A stretch of 64,000 nt of DNA from Ganoderma boninense (GCA_002900995.3 CM035305.1:4138467-4202466), one strand, 5' to 3'; counted from the stretch's first letter, positions 43,493 through 54,912 are shown. Notes: a model not told the origin generated them from the sequence alone. A program made the numbers and translations.

Positions 43493-43867
43493 TGTCATGA
43501 ATGGCATGCTCAGCACCTACCCTGGCATCTCTCTTTCCCTTTTCGGACAGTTTGCCTCCCGTGTTGTCCTTATTGTCCTCCGTTGTTTAGCAAACCCGTC
43601 CCTTGTTCTTGCAGTACAATAGCTCCTGTTACCCATTGTTCCTGTCATCATTGTACCACATACCATTGTTCTTCCACTGGTTCCCATGTCCATAGTTACC
43701 TATTGTCCCTGGTTCCCATTGTCCGTTACATGTATATAAGACCTGTACTTTGCTACCTGGAGACCTCAGTTTTGACCTCTTGTCTCCAGGTAAGCCTCGC
43801 TGTATTCTCGCTCGTTAGTTACTCGCTCAATACATCTTGTCTCCAGCCTGACTGTTGAGCCCTGCTT
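43493..43867 (+). repeat. Gypsy LTR, truncated at its 3' end (duplicate of 6965-7331)
   Basis: Starts TGTCATGAATGG, has the ATGTATATAAGACC box, and stops after GAGCCCTGCT like its duplicate. Confidence 0.75.
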
Positions 43868-44165
43868 CCTAATTGCATGGTATGCCTTTGTGCTGAAGAA
43901 CCACTCCTGCCACAGGTAGGAGGTGCAGTGTGGACTCATTGGTGAGTCCAAGAGATGGGAGGACCAGAGTGCGGCACCATGTGACTAGGCACGACACGGG
44001 CTCGGCACACAGCTCGCAGCTCACACCCTCCCCAACCCAGCCAGTGGGCTTACATGTGGCCAGGCCTGACCACCCAGCGAGCCACAACTGTCAGGCCTGG
44101 CCATGCCCGACCCCCACCGAAGCGAGCAATACATTGCGCACCATATAGCTACTTAGAGTATAACA

Positions 44166-45298
44166 TTACAATTTGTATTTCTTCCTAAAGACCTTCATGG
44201 AATCTGCAACAAGGTGAATGCAGGACTCATCAAAGGATTTTGAAATGAACAGCAGCAAAATAGACTCAATCTTCCTCCAATACTCCAAGAATGCTCTTAA
44301 CTTCCAACTGCCCAACGTCGCCACAATGTCCGGATGTGTGCCTCACAACAAAAGCTCTGTTGCTCCTCAAATTTGGAAGGAATGTCCCGACAGCTCTGCG
44401 AGCGCAGCGCCCACCCAGACCTCGTTGCACTGATCGAGGAACCAGCTGCAGGTCATAGGTGCCCAGCCACCCTTTGCCGTCTCGAATGCGAACATCGGGG
44501 CATCACCAGGGACTGAGCTATTGGCTTGCAAGTGGTGCCTGATTGCCACCTCTGGGGTTGTGGGGTCATCATTTGCAGTAAGGATGACATCAGCATGCTC
44601 CCCTCTCGTAGTTTTCATCCAAGGTATGTGAAACACCGCATACTGCACCCCGCCACGCAGGTTGCGAAAGTGCACCCTGGCACCCCACGCAACGTGCATC
44701 CTCAGGTCAAAGCTGTTCCAAGAAGGAATGAGCAGCTCCCCTAGCCTGGAATTAACTGCATCAGTAAGTAAGACATGTACATAACAAATAATTACCGCCG
44801 GCACCCCCAAAAGGCTGTGCAGGCAAGCACATAGACAACAGCATCGAACGTGTCAGTGAGGTCAAGCCCCACTCGAAGCGCATGCATATGCTCGAGTGTC
44901 ACTGGGGGTCGCTTAGGCCTTGGAGGTGGCTGCAACTTTGTAGTTGCAGAGCAAGTCACCTTTAGGAGACGATCACCATGCCATGGTGCATTGTTGATAG
45001 TGTGCCAAAAGGAGAGGCCAGATAGCCAGTTGTCGATTGTTGTCCGTGCAACCTTGCCAGCCCAAGAAGTGATGAAGCTTGCTAAGAGGATCTCTGAAGC
45101 AGGCATACACTGATCCTCCAGAACAGCAATCACATCACAATACTGATGGAATCGCAAGAGTTCAGCACCGTAGTTCTTGTGGGTACCCAGCTCCACACCC
45201 TGAAGCACTGTCAAGAAGAGATGTTGCCGAGAAGATTCTGGAATAATACTGCGCACAGATGCACGCGTGGTCTCAGTGAAGGGGGTACTCCAATGCAC
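44166..45298 (-). pseudogene. Tyrosine recombinase, copy 2
   Basis: Core-binding domain: YGAELLRFHQYCDVIAVLED, WAGKVARTTIDNWLSGL. Then PVTLEHMHALRVGLDLTDTF and, across a 50-base GTAATT...CAG intron, LGELLIPSWNSFDLRMHVAW. The catalytic part is LSGHSFQI, TGA, GATELLL, TGA, GTHPDIVATLGSWK and FLEYWRKIE. The HxxR arginine is Gln and the following Gly codon is TGA, exactly as in copy 1, so both lesions predate the duplication. The nucleophile Tyr remains. Confidence 0.75.
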
Positions 45299-45574
45299 AA
45301 TCTGCTCATTGGCCGAGACATGTGGGTGAAAGGAGGATGAGGTGATTTGATTTTCCAGTCTAGGTTTTCTTGGCTTTCACACAGCAGGGGCTCACGATGA
45401 AGATAGCACCAGCACCTTACCAGTAGGTGCAGTAGAGACCTTCTCCCCACTGCACGTGCTCATGCGCATGCCCACATGCGTGAGCGTGAGCTTCTGCAGG
45501 CGGACCTAGGCATCAAGAATCAGAAAGTGAGAAAGCTCACATGGGAGCTGGAAGCTGATGGGAAGAAGCCCCAA

Positions 45575-45991
45575 TCATACGTCTAGAACACTATGAGACA
45601 CTGGGTTCGCACAATTGTCGGAGGAAGCCACATACTGTAGGCGAATCCACAGGTTTGCAGCCATGCAGATTGCCTCTGTTTGCTGAATTGAGTTATTGAC
45701 CTGAAAGTTGCAGCTGCACCCACGCTCAAAGGCACCAATCACGCTGCTGTTGTCACTGTGCACCAAAATGTCCGCATTTTGCCAACCTGTCTGCTCCAGA
45801 TAGTGCACAACCAGCTCGACAGCTACCATTTCTGCCCATCCAATTTCCCATCCCTCACACTTCCATTTATCCAGAGTGACTGCCCAGCACCAGGCTGTGC
45901 GTGCCTGTCCCATAACTATGCTGATGCCCCAGTCGGAGGAGGCATCCAGATTCCACCCAGATATCAAGGTCTTGGAGTTTCCCATGCGCAC
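45575..45991 (-). pseudogene. RNase H domain of the DIRS-like element
   Basis: ISGWNLDASSDWGISIVMG, AEMVAVELVVHYLEQTG, ADILVHSDNSSVIGAFERG and SDNCANPVSHSV follow the DIRS-type RNase H pattern, with acidic residues D, E and D in the expected spacing. The frame is open but separated from RT and recombinase by frame changes. Confidence 0.7.
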
Positions 45992-46812
45992 GCAGCATGC
46001 GTTTCATGCTGGGAGTGCTGAACATGTTGCGCCACTAGCGGAGATCTGAAATTACGGACTTGGGTAGCCAGCATCATGGCAGCATGAGAGAAAGTCAGAA
46101 GGATGTGGCCCAAAACGAGCTACGAAGGTGTATAAGTTACTGAGATAAGCATGGCTATGGGGATAAACAAAAGCGATGTGGGAAAGGGTGCCCGAGAGGG
46201 AGATCGCTGCCTTGCAAGAGATCTTCTTCCCCCCTTCCAGAGCCTCCAAGGCATTGGAGACCTTTGCAAAATACTTGAGCTGCTTCTCCTCAGGAAGCGA
46301 GACCAACTTCTCCATCATGTTCCACAGAAAACCAAGGTACACACCGATGACAGCATGGCAGCTGGACTTCTTTGTGCTCCATGGGATGCACAGCTGCTGA
46401 GAGAGACCAAAAATGTCGTCAACATCATGCCCATAAACGTAAACACCTGCCGAGAGTTCCTCGAGTAGGTATCAAAGTTAATCAAATTGTCAACCCATTT
46501 CTCATTCAGGCCCATACCCAATGAGTCCAGGATATCCACCAGGGCATCCATCACTCCCCCCTGGAGCCCGACACCAGAAGCAATTCCGAAGCATACCATG
46601 TGGTCAATATAGAACTGCCCCTCCTCGCACTGAATTACAGTGTACAGCTTGTGGCTCAGAAGGAGCAGAATGTTCTGGAATGTGGTGTCGATGTGCAGAA
46701 TCATGATCTGCATACTAGCTGGTGCTGCCGCCACCTGCAACCATGTGCCTGGATCAGCTGCTATCCTCACTCCTGACACCCAGTGCCCAATCACCACCCA
46801 GCAGCAGGGCAC

Positions 46813-47330
46813 CCAGCTACTGGAGATCTATGCACTTGAGATTCAAATGCACAACAAGCACAAGAACTACAAGAGCTGCAGTGAATGCCACTGTGAACAG
46901 TCAGCATCAACACACCAGCAGCATGTGCATGTCATGAACAGGCATTACAAGCTACATATATAGTACCAGCCAAGTGTCAAGCCAAGCTTGACATTGTGTC
47001 CTTTTGGCGTAGCTGGTACAGTGGCTGGTCTGTTCCTAACAGCACGAGTGCACTCCGAACTGCTCCAGCACAACTGCACCATCTGCTGATCTGGGCACTC
47101 CTCCCTCATGCCGCATGTGAGATGATTTTGTGCATCGCACAACTGTGCCCACTTCTCACACCACATGTGATTCTGTGTAGCGCTGGCACTCCCCCGCCAC
47201 AGAGTGCACGCAGTTCTGTGCCTCCTCAACACTCCCCATGTCACAGAGCGCGTGCAGTTCTGTGCTCCCAACACTCCTCACACCGTGAATAGCATGATTC
47301 TGTGCCCTCCCACCATTCACGCAGCATGTG
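46813..47330. other. Unrelated insert inside the DIRS-like RT, with short tandem motifs
   Basis: Includes a 112-base LTR-like sequence (46930-47041) and, after it, repeated GCAGTTCTGTGC, CACACCACATGTGA and AACACTCC motifs without a coding frame. The borders are judged from where RT homology stops and resumes. Confidence 0.45.
46930..47041 (+). repeat. Short LTR-like element, copy 1 (112 bp)
   Basis: It starts TGTCATGAACAGGC and ends TTCCTAACA, and matches the 119-base element at 53424-53542 in reverse. It contains ACATATATAGTACC and the inverted pair TGTCAAGCCAAGCTTGACA. The flanks show no clear target duplication. Confidence 0.6.
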
Positions 47331-47906
47331 CAATGAGGATATGAGGTTAGTACTCACCAATTCTGCCACCTGCGCTGCTGTGCCCCAGTGCATCGGATAT
47401 AAGTCCGCATCAATCCACCCGTTCACAGACAAGCCGTACTCATCCTCAAAGGAGCAGTTCTGCACCATCTGCAGCTTCCCCTCCGCCTTGGGAACTACCG
47501 AAAGGGGGGAAAAGATGAGTGGGGAGCTGAGGATCGCCTCCACATGCACGTGCAAATAAGGCCCTGTCATCCTCTGAAGTGCGACCTGCTCATCCACATA
47601 CTCCCAGATGAAACCCATGTGCTGCTCCGCTGCCAGATAGTTGCAGTGCATGCGCATCACCAAGATAGGAGCTATGTCACCAAGAGGGAAACCGAACCAC
47701 ATCCAGTGTGTCAGGCTGGGCCTAGAGTCCACCAGACTGAAGTTCTCCAAGCAACTGTCCCAAATGTCTGGGTTGTAAGGCATGATGGCTCTGATGCACC
47801 TGAGACCCACGCTGGTATGGCCAGCAGATCCACAAAAAGTGCAGATGTGAGACTTGTCCGGACCTGGGCAGCGATGTGACTTGCAAGGAAAAATGCCTCC
47901 CACATT

Positions 47907-49441
47907 CTAGCTCGCACAGATGGGCTTCCAGGACCGCTTGGTGACGAGGCAATTGTCAACCCAGGCAGCAAAAACAGGCCTGCCATTGGGGAGGGTGGTC
48001 TGGCCACAGGTCTTTGCCATATGTCCGCTTCCAGCACAGACAAGGCAGAGCAGCTCCGCGGACACGGGCCCCCTGCCCCCCTGAAAGGGCTGCCCAGGCC
48101 CTATGATCCCATGCCCCGATGCCACGGGATGAACTGAAGGGCGCATGATGACTTGGAGGAGGATCATCTGCGTGCTCATCACGCACATAAGGGTTGTAGT
48201 GGATGGATGTGGGATGAAGAGGGGTGGGAGGTGCCGTGATGCGCACGTGGAGAGAACTCATGCAGAACTTGTTGAGCTTCTCCAAGTATTTCGAGCCCCC
48301 CTGTGTGGAAGGCAGGCTTCTTGCACAGGTCAGCCGTAAACCACATGTGCTGCACCCAAATGTTGAACTCGAGGATTGCCTCGAAGTCATCCCAAAAGTA
48401 TGACAGGCATGTCAGATGCTCGTGGTGTGCATGAAACATTCCCTGCACATCTTCGTCCCCGATGCGTAGAAGCAGGTGGATAAGATTTTGCCATGCCTCC
48501 CGCCAGTCCTTGATTAAAATAGAATGCTCCGGTGGGAAGAGCCCAGCGTCTAAGATGTGGTGCGACCCAGTCACGGTCGCACTTTGCCTCGAGTGAGTCT
48601 TGACCATCTTGACCTTGGACCTGTCATTGAGGCCTTAAAACACCTTGCAAGTCAGGCCTGTTAATGGCCAGTAAAATCCTGCCTTCATCATTTCAACAAT
48701 GTGTGGGTCCGAGGACGTGCTCCTGTATGCAAAAGTAAACATTTCATCCATCTTGTAATCCAGAGACATCAAGGTGGGGGGAGCTCCCTCCTTCTCCCCT
48801 CCAGACCCTTTCTTCTACTCATCAAGGCAGCCCCGGTCAAAGAGGGCATCTAAGTCTGGCTCCACAGCCAACTGCATGAAGTGTGGGTCCACCGTCTGAC
48901 CCATCGTGCCCAACAACTGGTGCACCGCTCCTTGGAAGGGAGCTTCGCCATTGTGACCCAGAACTTGATGGCAGCCACTCCAGCTGCCAGCTGTGGTGGG
49001 GGCAGGTAACTCCCAGGGCACCCACCCGCATCACCACTCACCTTGTACCGACCATCCCCTCTGCTGGGTTTGTTCGTCGGAATTGTCCACAATGCTGATA
49101 GCCCGCTCCTTCTCCTTCCCTTTCCCTGCAGCCCGCACTTGCTCCGCCACCCGCTGCACACAGGCATTTGCCTCCTCGACCTCAGCCTCAGTGTCCTGCT
49201 CCCCCAGCACCTTCTTTGGCCCCTTGCCACGAGATCCGCTACTGCTCGCTCCCTCACCCAATCCGCGTGCCGCCACCACCACCACAACTCCTGCCTGGGT
49301 AGGTGTCGATCCCACTGTAGCTGACCCCATCAAGTCATTGCTTCCTTCCAGCACCGAGATGTCCTTTCCCTTGGCAGCTTCTGGCTGTCCTCTGTTGGTG
49401 ATTGTCATGGTCAGAAAAAGGGAACTGAGCGAAAAAGACAA
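47907..49441 (-). pseudogene. Gag-like region of the DIRS-like element
   Basis: N-terminal frame from about 49408: MTITNRGQPEAAKGKDISVL, then an acidic, Lys-rich part (EQDTEAEVEEANACVQRVAE). The central frame reads DWREAWQNLIHLLLRIGDED, YFWDDFEAILEFNIWVQHM and LEILGEAQQVLHEF. The C-terminal part carries a CCHC zinc knuckle CLVCAGSGHMAKTC (near 48010-48050), then CTFCGSAGHTSVGLRC in the next frame. At least three frame changes break it. The layout fits Gag of fungal tyrosine-recombinase retrotransposons. Confidence 0.55.
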
Positions 49442-49454
49442 CTATATGCAGTTT

Positions 49455-49600
49455 TCAGGCATGAGGCCAGATGCGGAAAAGGAAGAGAAGTGCAGGAAGG
49501 CGGCGTGCTTCACGCGCCCTTCCACATCTGGCCTCATGCTTAGTAAGCATCTGTTTGGCACAACACAAGGAATGAGCATTGTGCCAAACATCATGCTCCG
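49455..49600. repeat. Two nested inverted repeats (stem-loops) at the 5' side of the DIRS-like element
   Basis: GCATGAGGCCAGATG near 49460 pairs with CATCTGGCCTCATGC near 49525. TGTTTGGCACAA near 49552 pairs with TTGTGCCAAACA near 49580. They lie just upstream of gag, where terminal structures of tyrosine-recombinase elements could be expected. Confidence 0.6.
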
Positions 49601-49692
49601 CTCTCACTGCACAAGTGCTTGTTGATGCCCCTGCTCAGCTCGTAAGCCTCCTCCCTGATCTTACTCGACAGCCAGTTGTAAGTGTAACATGG
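49600..49692 (+). repeat. Gypsy LTR fragment (3' end only)
   Basis: GCTCTCACTGCACAAGTGCT ... ACTCGACAGCCAGTTGTAA ... TGTAACA matches the last 90 or so bases of the LTR. Confidence 0.65.
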
Positions 49693-49879
49693 AGCCCAGA
49701 GCTTGCCAAGAGGGTGTCTGGTCTAACCCTGCCTACAATAGGTGCAGAACTTGCCAAGGGGGTGTCTGCAATACCCATAACTGACACATCCAAAGCCCCA
49801 AAGTGTTGATAAATTTATCTATACAATGGTGTAAGTTACAACTACAGAAGTATAAAGATAATATGCACATACCTAGTTC
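49693..49879. other. Spacer, nothing recognised
   Basis: A short direct repeat (AGCTTGCCAAGAGGGTGTCT / AACTTGCCAAGGGGGTGTCT) is the only visible structure. Confidence 0.4.
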
Positions 49880-50014
49880 TATAGGTTGGTCCTTTAGCTG
49901 GTGATTCTGGCTTACAAACATGACCCTAATAGAGTAGTAATTGACTCCACTAGAGCTGCAATCAAGGATGGCACTAGTCTTGCTACTAATAGTACTGGTT
50001 GTATTTTTAGCAAG

Positions 50015-50472
50015 TGTTTTGACTGGCTGTCAAGTAAGATCAGGGAGGAGGCTTATGAGACAAGCAGGGGCATCAACGAGCACTTGTGCAGTGAGAGCGG
50101 AGCAGGGCTCAACAGTCAGGCTGGAGACAAGATGTATTGAGTGAGTAGCTAACAAGCAAGAATATAGCGAGGCTTACCTGGAGACAAGAGGTCAAAACTA
50201 AGGTCTCCAGGTAGCAAAGTACAGGTCTTATATACATATAACAGACAATGAAAACTGGGACAATAGGTAACTATGGACACAGGAACCAGTGGAAGAACAA
50301 TGGTATGTAGTACAATGACGACAGGAACAATGAGTAATAGGAGTTATTGTACTTGAGAACAAGGGACGGGTTTGCTAAACAATGGAGGACAATAAAGACG
50401 ACGCAGGAGGCAAACTGTCCAAAAAGGGACAGAGAGATGCTGGGGTAGGCACCAAGTGTGCCATTCATGACA
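50015..50472 (-). repeat. Gypsy LTR (458 bp) in the Helitron
   Basis: TGTTTTGACTGG at 50015 and CATTCATGACA at 50472. The flanks GCAAG and CCCCA do not match, so the insertion has been rearranged or one edge lost. Confidence 0.85.
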
Positions 50473-52024
50473 CCCCATAGGGGCAGGGTTGATGGAACCC
50501 TCATGGCAATTTTTATATCACAAATCCAGAAAGATCAAAACACTGGAAACATAAATTACCAAGTATTATGTGGTGCTACCTTTAGTTTAATATACTCAGC
50601 ATTTATTCTTAGACAGTCTTCTGTGACTGAAGTGTTAAAAACCAAGCTATTTGGCATTCAACATTTATACTATGCACATGACTTCCAAGCTATGCTAGTA
50701 ACCTTATATAGTAGATGTTTTGAGTTCTCTTATTGTTTCACACCTCTAAAGAACAAGCTGAATACAGAGATTAAAAATCCCTTGATTAATTTTAAAGGAG
50801 CTGCACCTCTACCTCAAACTTCAAAAAGACACAAAATATAGACATATGATGAACTTTTACCCTATGTTGTTCAAGGCACTTTGGAGCCTACAAACAACTA
50901 CATAGTTGCAGTATATAGAACTAGATCTACTATACAAACTGCTTATTTGCCCCCTAGTGTTCAGGCTCAAGTTCCATTACCTCTGCTGGCCAGCAAACTT
51001 TCTAAAGCTCATTTACTGAGTGTTGCTTTGTGCCATAATCTGGCCAAGAGTCAATATAGGCAAACTGTACAAGCTGTAGCTGAAGTTGTTAGCAATCACA
51101 CTTGTGTACAATGTTTAGATTATGTATGCATCTTTGATCCTATTAAACAAAGTGTACCGGGTAAAGCAACAAGTCTATAAATCATGTATGGAAGCATGTC
51201 ATCAATCTGCCCCTCAGCCACTAAATAAAAGTAATAATTCATTTCCTCCAAAGCCTCCTACTCAAGACTTACTAGAAAAAGTTATATCTGACTATGCTAA
51301 TAACATTCACATAGAACAGCTTTTATAATCAGGTTGTGCTTTGTGTGGACCTTTAACACCCAACTCGCAGATAAGTAATATTAATAGTATCAAGTTTGGT
51401 AATAGTATACTAGAATCTGTAGAACCAATAACACGAAAAGAGCACCATACAGCTTCTGAAACTATATCAACTCTTCAAGGCCCTATATTATTACCAAACT
51501 GTGAAAATGTTTGCCAGTCCTGTAGTGCAGACTTACAAAATGGCAAGCTACCTTACAATGCTTTGGCTAATGGTCTTTGGATTGGTGAAGTGCTGCCAGA
51601 GTTGCAAGATTTGAGCTGGACAGAAAAGATGCACATATCTAGAATATAACATAATATGTGCATTGTTGAAGTTCATGTTTCTAGAATGCATAAAATAAAG
51701 GCCAATGTTGTCAGTCATTCATTACCTATGCCTAAAGTCTACTCTGTGCTGACTCCTGGTAGAGAAGAGTTAGATGATGTGCTTGCCTTTTTATCTATTG
51801 GACCCAATGTTCCTACTTACAATGAGTACAAATGTACGCCAATGCTTGTTCGTCACAATAAAGTAGCTGCTGCACTATAATGGCTAAAGTTAAATCATAT
51901 TAATTATGCTGACCTAACTATATCTTATGACCACTTAAAAGAGTATCCAGAGGATGAGCCACCTGTTATTGTGAACTACATTCAAAGCTATGATTCCAAT
52001 AAAGATCCAGAAGCAACTGCTGTG

Positions 52025-52485
52025 TGTTACAACTGGCTGTCGAGTAAGATCAGGGAGGCTTACAAGATGAGCAAGGGTGTCAACAAGTGCTTGTGCAGCG
52101 AGAGCGGAGCAAGGCTCGACAGTCAGGCTGGGGACAAGAGTGTATTGAGTGAAGTATCTACAAGGGAAATACAGTGGAGCTCACCTGGAGACAAGAGATT
52201 GAAACTAGGGTCCCCAGGTAGCAGGCTACAGTTCTTATATACATGTGCAGGTCTATGGGAACAGAGTACAATGGTAACTACGGTCGTGGGAACGGAAAGA
52301 GAGAACAATAGTGTAGGGAACAATAGGGATAGGAAACAACAGGGGAACAATAGGGAGACAGGAGCTATTGTACTTGGAAACAATGTGGAGGGTTTACAAT
52401 GCTATGGAGGATGACATTGGAAGTAAACTAATCAAGAAAGGAAACGTGGGCGCTAAGGTAGGCTCCAAACGGGGTGTTTGTAACA
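52025..52485 (-). repeat. Gypsy solo LTR (461 bp) with CTGTG target duplication
   Basis: TGTTACAACTGG at 52025 and TTTGTAACA at 52485, flanked by CTGTG on both sides (52020-52024, 52486-52490). Removing it joins the Helitron frame as ATAVNNDNSDEG without a break. Confidence 0.93.
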
Positions 52486-53423
52486 CTGTGAATAATGACA
52501 ACTCAGATGAAGGGGCAGAAAATGGCATTTGTCCCTTTGTTGTGCATGGCCTGATAGGATCAAATCTTGAACATTTAGGTAAAATAAGGCTTCAAGAAAT
52601 CAGAGCTAGAGCTGTAGAATATTTTAAATCTAGAGAGAAAGCTTTAGGTATTGGACAATAAAACGAGCCTAAAAGTCTTTACAACAATCCTCAGTTATAT
52701 CTTCAAATGTTTCCTTGGCTATTTCTCTATGGCCTAGGTGGATTAAAAAACCATATAGGCTCAATTTCTGTATTTGAAGAGAAATAAAAACAGCAGCTAT
52801 TAATGTACTATGATAAGAGGTTTCAATTAGAGCCTTTATTCCCACTAGTTGCTCTTAATCATGAGCAGATTAAAAAAGCAACTACTGGAGGCTATTTATC
52901 AGCAGATAAATCAAAGTTTAATGATATTGCAGATCACCTACTAAATTTGAAAGAAAGTACATTGGCTGCTCTAATACAATGTCTACAAAAGGGGCCCATA
53001 AAAGCAGAGACTGATGAAGAGAAAGCATGTTTTCAAATCTTCAATGACTTGGATCATGTTAGCTATCAGGTGCAAGGCTCAATAACTAGCAAAAAGTATG
53101 TGTAATGAGATCTGGTCATTAGTCTTGTATCCAGGTGCACCTTCTTAGTTTATTACATTTGCACCTGTAGATGTTAAACACCCTATAGCATTATACTTTG
53201 CAGACACTAACCAAAAACTAGTTCCAAAGTTTAGAGACCAAGACAAAAGACTAAGACTTATTGCTAATAATCCTGTAGCTGGTGCAAGGTTTCTTAAAGT
53301 AATGGTGAAAAATTGATTTATACAAATCCCAATTGAGCTTCTCAAAGTAGCCAAACTTACAGATTCAGATCCCAATCAACCATAGGTGACCTATGTTCAA
53401 CCCTACTTGTCTCCACTGGCATT

Positions 53424-53542
53424 TGTTAGGATTCAGGAACAGACCAGCTGCTGAACCAGCTACACCAAAAGGATGCAATGTCAAGCTTGGCTTGACACTT
53501 GGCTGGTACTATATATGTAGTTCATAATGCCCATTCATGACA
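53424..53542 (-). mobile_element. Short LTR-like element (119 bp) with GCATT target duplication
   Basis: Reads TGTTAGG...TTCATGACA on the plus strand, flanked by GCATT at 53419-53423 and 53543-53547. TG...CA ends and a 5-base duplication fit a very small solo LTR. In element orientation it has the promoter-like ACATATATAGTACC. The start TGTCATGAA resembles the Gypsy LTR start. A second copy is at 46930-47041. Confidence 0.7.
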
Positions 53543-53547
53543 GCATT

Positions 53548-54912
53548 CATTTGAGTAGCTACTGGGTCAGACAGTGAACCTAATTATCCAGTGCTTTCCA
53601 AAGTAATTGGAATTACCTGAAAATCATTGAATAAGGCAGTGAAGTGATATCAGGGTGGCCTAGTAGATTGGACAGATTTCTGATATAACAGCTAGTTATA
53701 ACAATAACTACTGCCTTTATGGCTGTACAGATACAGTCATCAACTTGATTTTAATATTAAATTGTAGCTACTACTATTCTGAACATACTGTGATTGATTA
53801 TATGTTATACACTTACAAAATGCAGACTTGACTGTCCAAATTGCCTTTGGGTGCTTAACTGCACATTTCCACCTAGTGTAACACCTTGCCTCAAAATCAC
53901 TGTACAGTTATGTATTTGTGTCAGGAAAAGTTAGTTATAGATATAAAGCAAAGAGAATTTCAGTAGGAAAATCTCATAGTGTGGTAATTTGAATGAAGCA
54001 TAGATAAAATATTCATAGAGAGTGGGTCAAGCATAGGTAAAAAGAATGAGGGGGAAGCTTTGCTCCTTGTCAAGATATAGATGAGATCTAACACTGGGTG
54101 GGGATCACAATGGGCACAGTTGGGAAATCTGCCATAGAGAAATTGTGGCATTTTCCAGTGGGGTCCTACCTATGTTAGAAAATCAGCAGAAAGTTGCCTG
54201 ACAGTGAAAGGACAACCTCACCACATCATAAGTGCAAAATTCTCAAATGTGGAAAGGAAACCTTTGACAGGACAGAGGCAAACATAGGGGAAAGGCTTAG
54301 TTTCCCAGATAGCACAAATGTGCAGGAAGGCCTACCTTTTGTGACACAGTAAGGGGAAATTGGTGTTGAACATCACCTTTGTAGATTCTTTACCCAGGCA
54401 GTGCGAAAGGTAAACTATCCTATTAAGCGATAGGGCCCATTAATGCAAGACAAAGGCTTCTTATCCCGGCAGGAGAAGTGGTCACAGAAACAATTGTTCA
54501 GGTAGGCTCCACCAGAAAGTGCCCCCGCTTTTCTCCCAGCAGAATTTCTGGGAGTGCCCGTCGTGGGTGTTACGCCTGTAGCTTGTGTAAGGCTAAGCCT
54601 GTTCAACACATACTACCTATTCTAACCTGACTTATTGCCAAATCGAAGCTGGGCATGTTCAAACCGTAAGTAATTTGTAAATGTACAATTCCGGAGTCGA
54701 TATAGTAGAGCTATCAGTATCACAAGACAGTGGTTCAGACAGGATTTCTTCCAAACCTCATAGCCTCCACCCTAGAAACATTTTGCAACTAATGTCTTCC
54801 GAAGAACATAATAGATTCTACCTTACGAACCTACTTAATACAGATGAGGATAAAAGAGCTTAATTCAAATCAGTCTGTTCGCTAAACTAGCCACAGTTCA
54901 TTGCGAAATTCC
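53548..54912. other. Intergenic region between the repeats and the RanBPM-like gene
   Basis: AT-rich on the left, more balanced on the right. No frame longer than about 65 residues and no family motif. It should hold the 3' untranslated part of the RanBPM-like gene. Confidence 0.55.

Larger units (their letters stand above)
46052..47903 (-). pseudogene. DIRS-like reverse transcriptase, interrupted
   Basis: The N-terminal part reads SSPLIFSPLSVVPKAEGKLQ, MVQNCSFEDEYGLSVNGWID and HWGTAAQVAELV. The palm reads LHIDTTFQNILLLLSHKLYT (motif A Asp kept), CFGIASGVGLQGGVMDAL, then EKWVDNLINF, where the expected DD pair is DN. The thumb region reads YLGFLWNMMEKLVSLPEEK and LSHIAFVYPHS. A block of about 500 unrelated bases (about 46813-47330) splits motif A from the N-terminal part. 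RT is therefore dead on two counts. Confidence 0.7.
44166..49441 (-). mobile_element. DIRS-like tyrosine-recombinase retrotransposon (inactive)
   Basis: On the minus strand the order is Gag-like region with zinc knuckles, reverse transcriptase, RNase H and tyrosine recombinase, with no integrase, protease or LTR. This order defines DIRS/Ngaro-type elements, which integrate as circles by recombinase. I see no DAM-methylase domain, which favours a Ngaro-like or reduced form. Several frames are broken and RT and recombinase each lack a catalytic residue. The terminal repeats were not identified. The recombinase part is duplicated at 7647-8778. Confidence 0.72.
49880..53390 (+). pseudogene. Helitron protein, N-terminal half, interrupted by two Gypsy LTRs
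   Basis: Blocks in order: YKHDPNRVVIDSTRAAIKDG; after an LTR, LFGIQHLYYAHDFQAMLVTL and HLLSVALCHNLAKSQYRQ; CALCGPLTPNSQ; CENVCQSCSADLQNGKLPYN and LANGLWIGEVLPELQDLSW with TEKMHISR, matching the DUF6570-type region before Helitron Rep domains; LPMPKVYSVLTPGREELDDV. After a solo LTR the Helitron_like_N start follows (YNNPQLYLQMFPWLFLYGL, LMYYDKRFQLEPLFPLVALN, IKKATTGGYLSADKSKFNDI, FNDLDHVSYQVQGSITSKKY, FITFAPVDVKHPIALYFADT). The Rep catalytic HUH and Tyr motifs would lie further on and are missing. Numerous in-frame stops (near 50839, 51178, 51326, 51648, 51878, 52661) mark an old copy. Confidence 0.72.
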
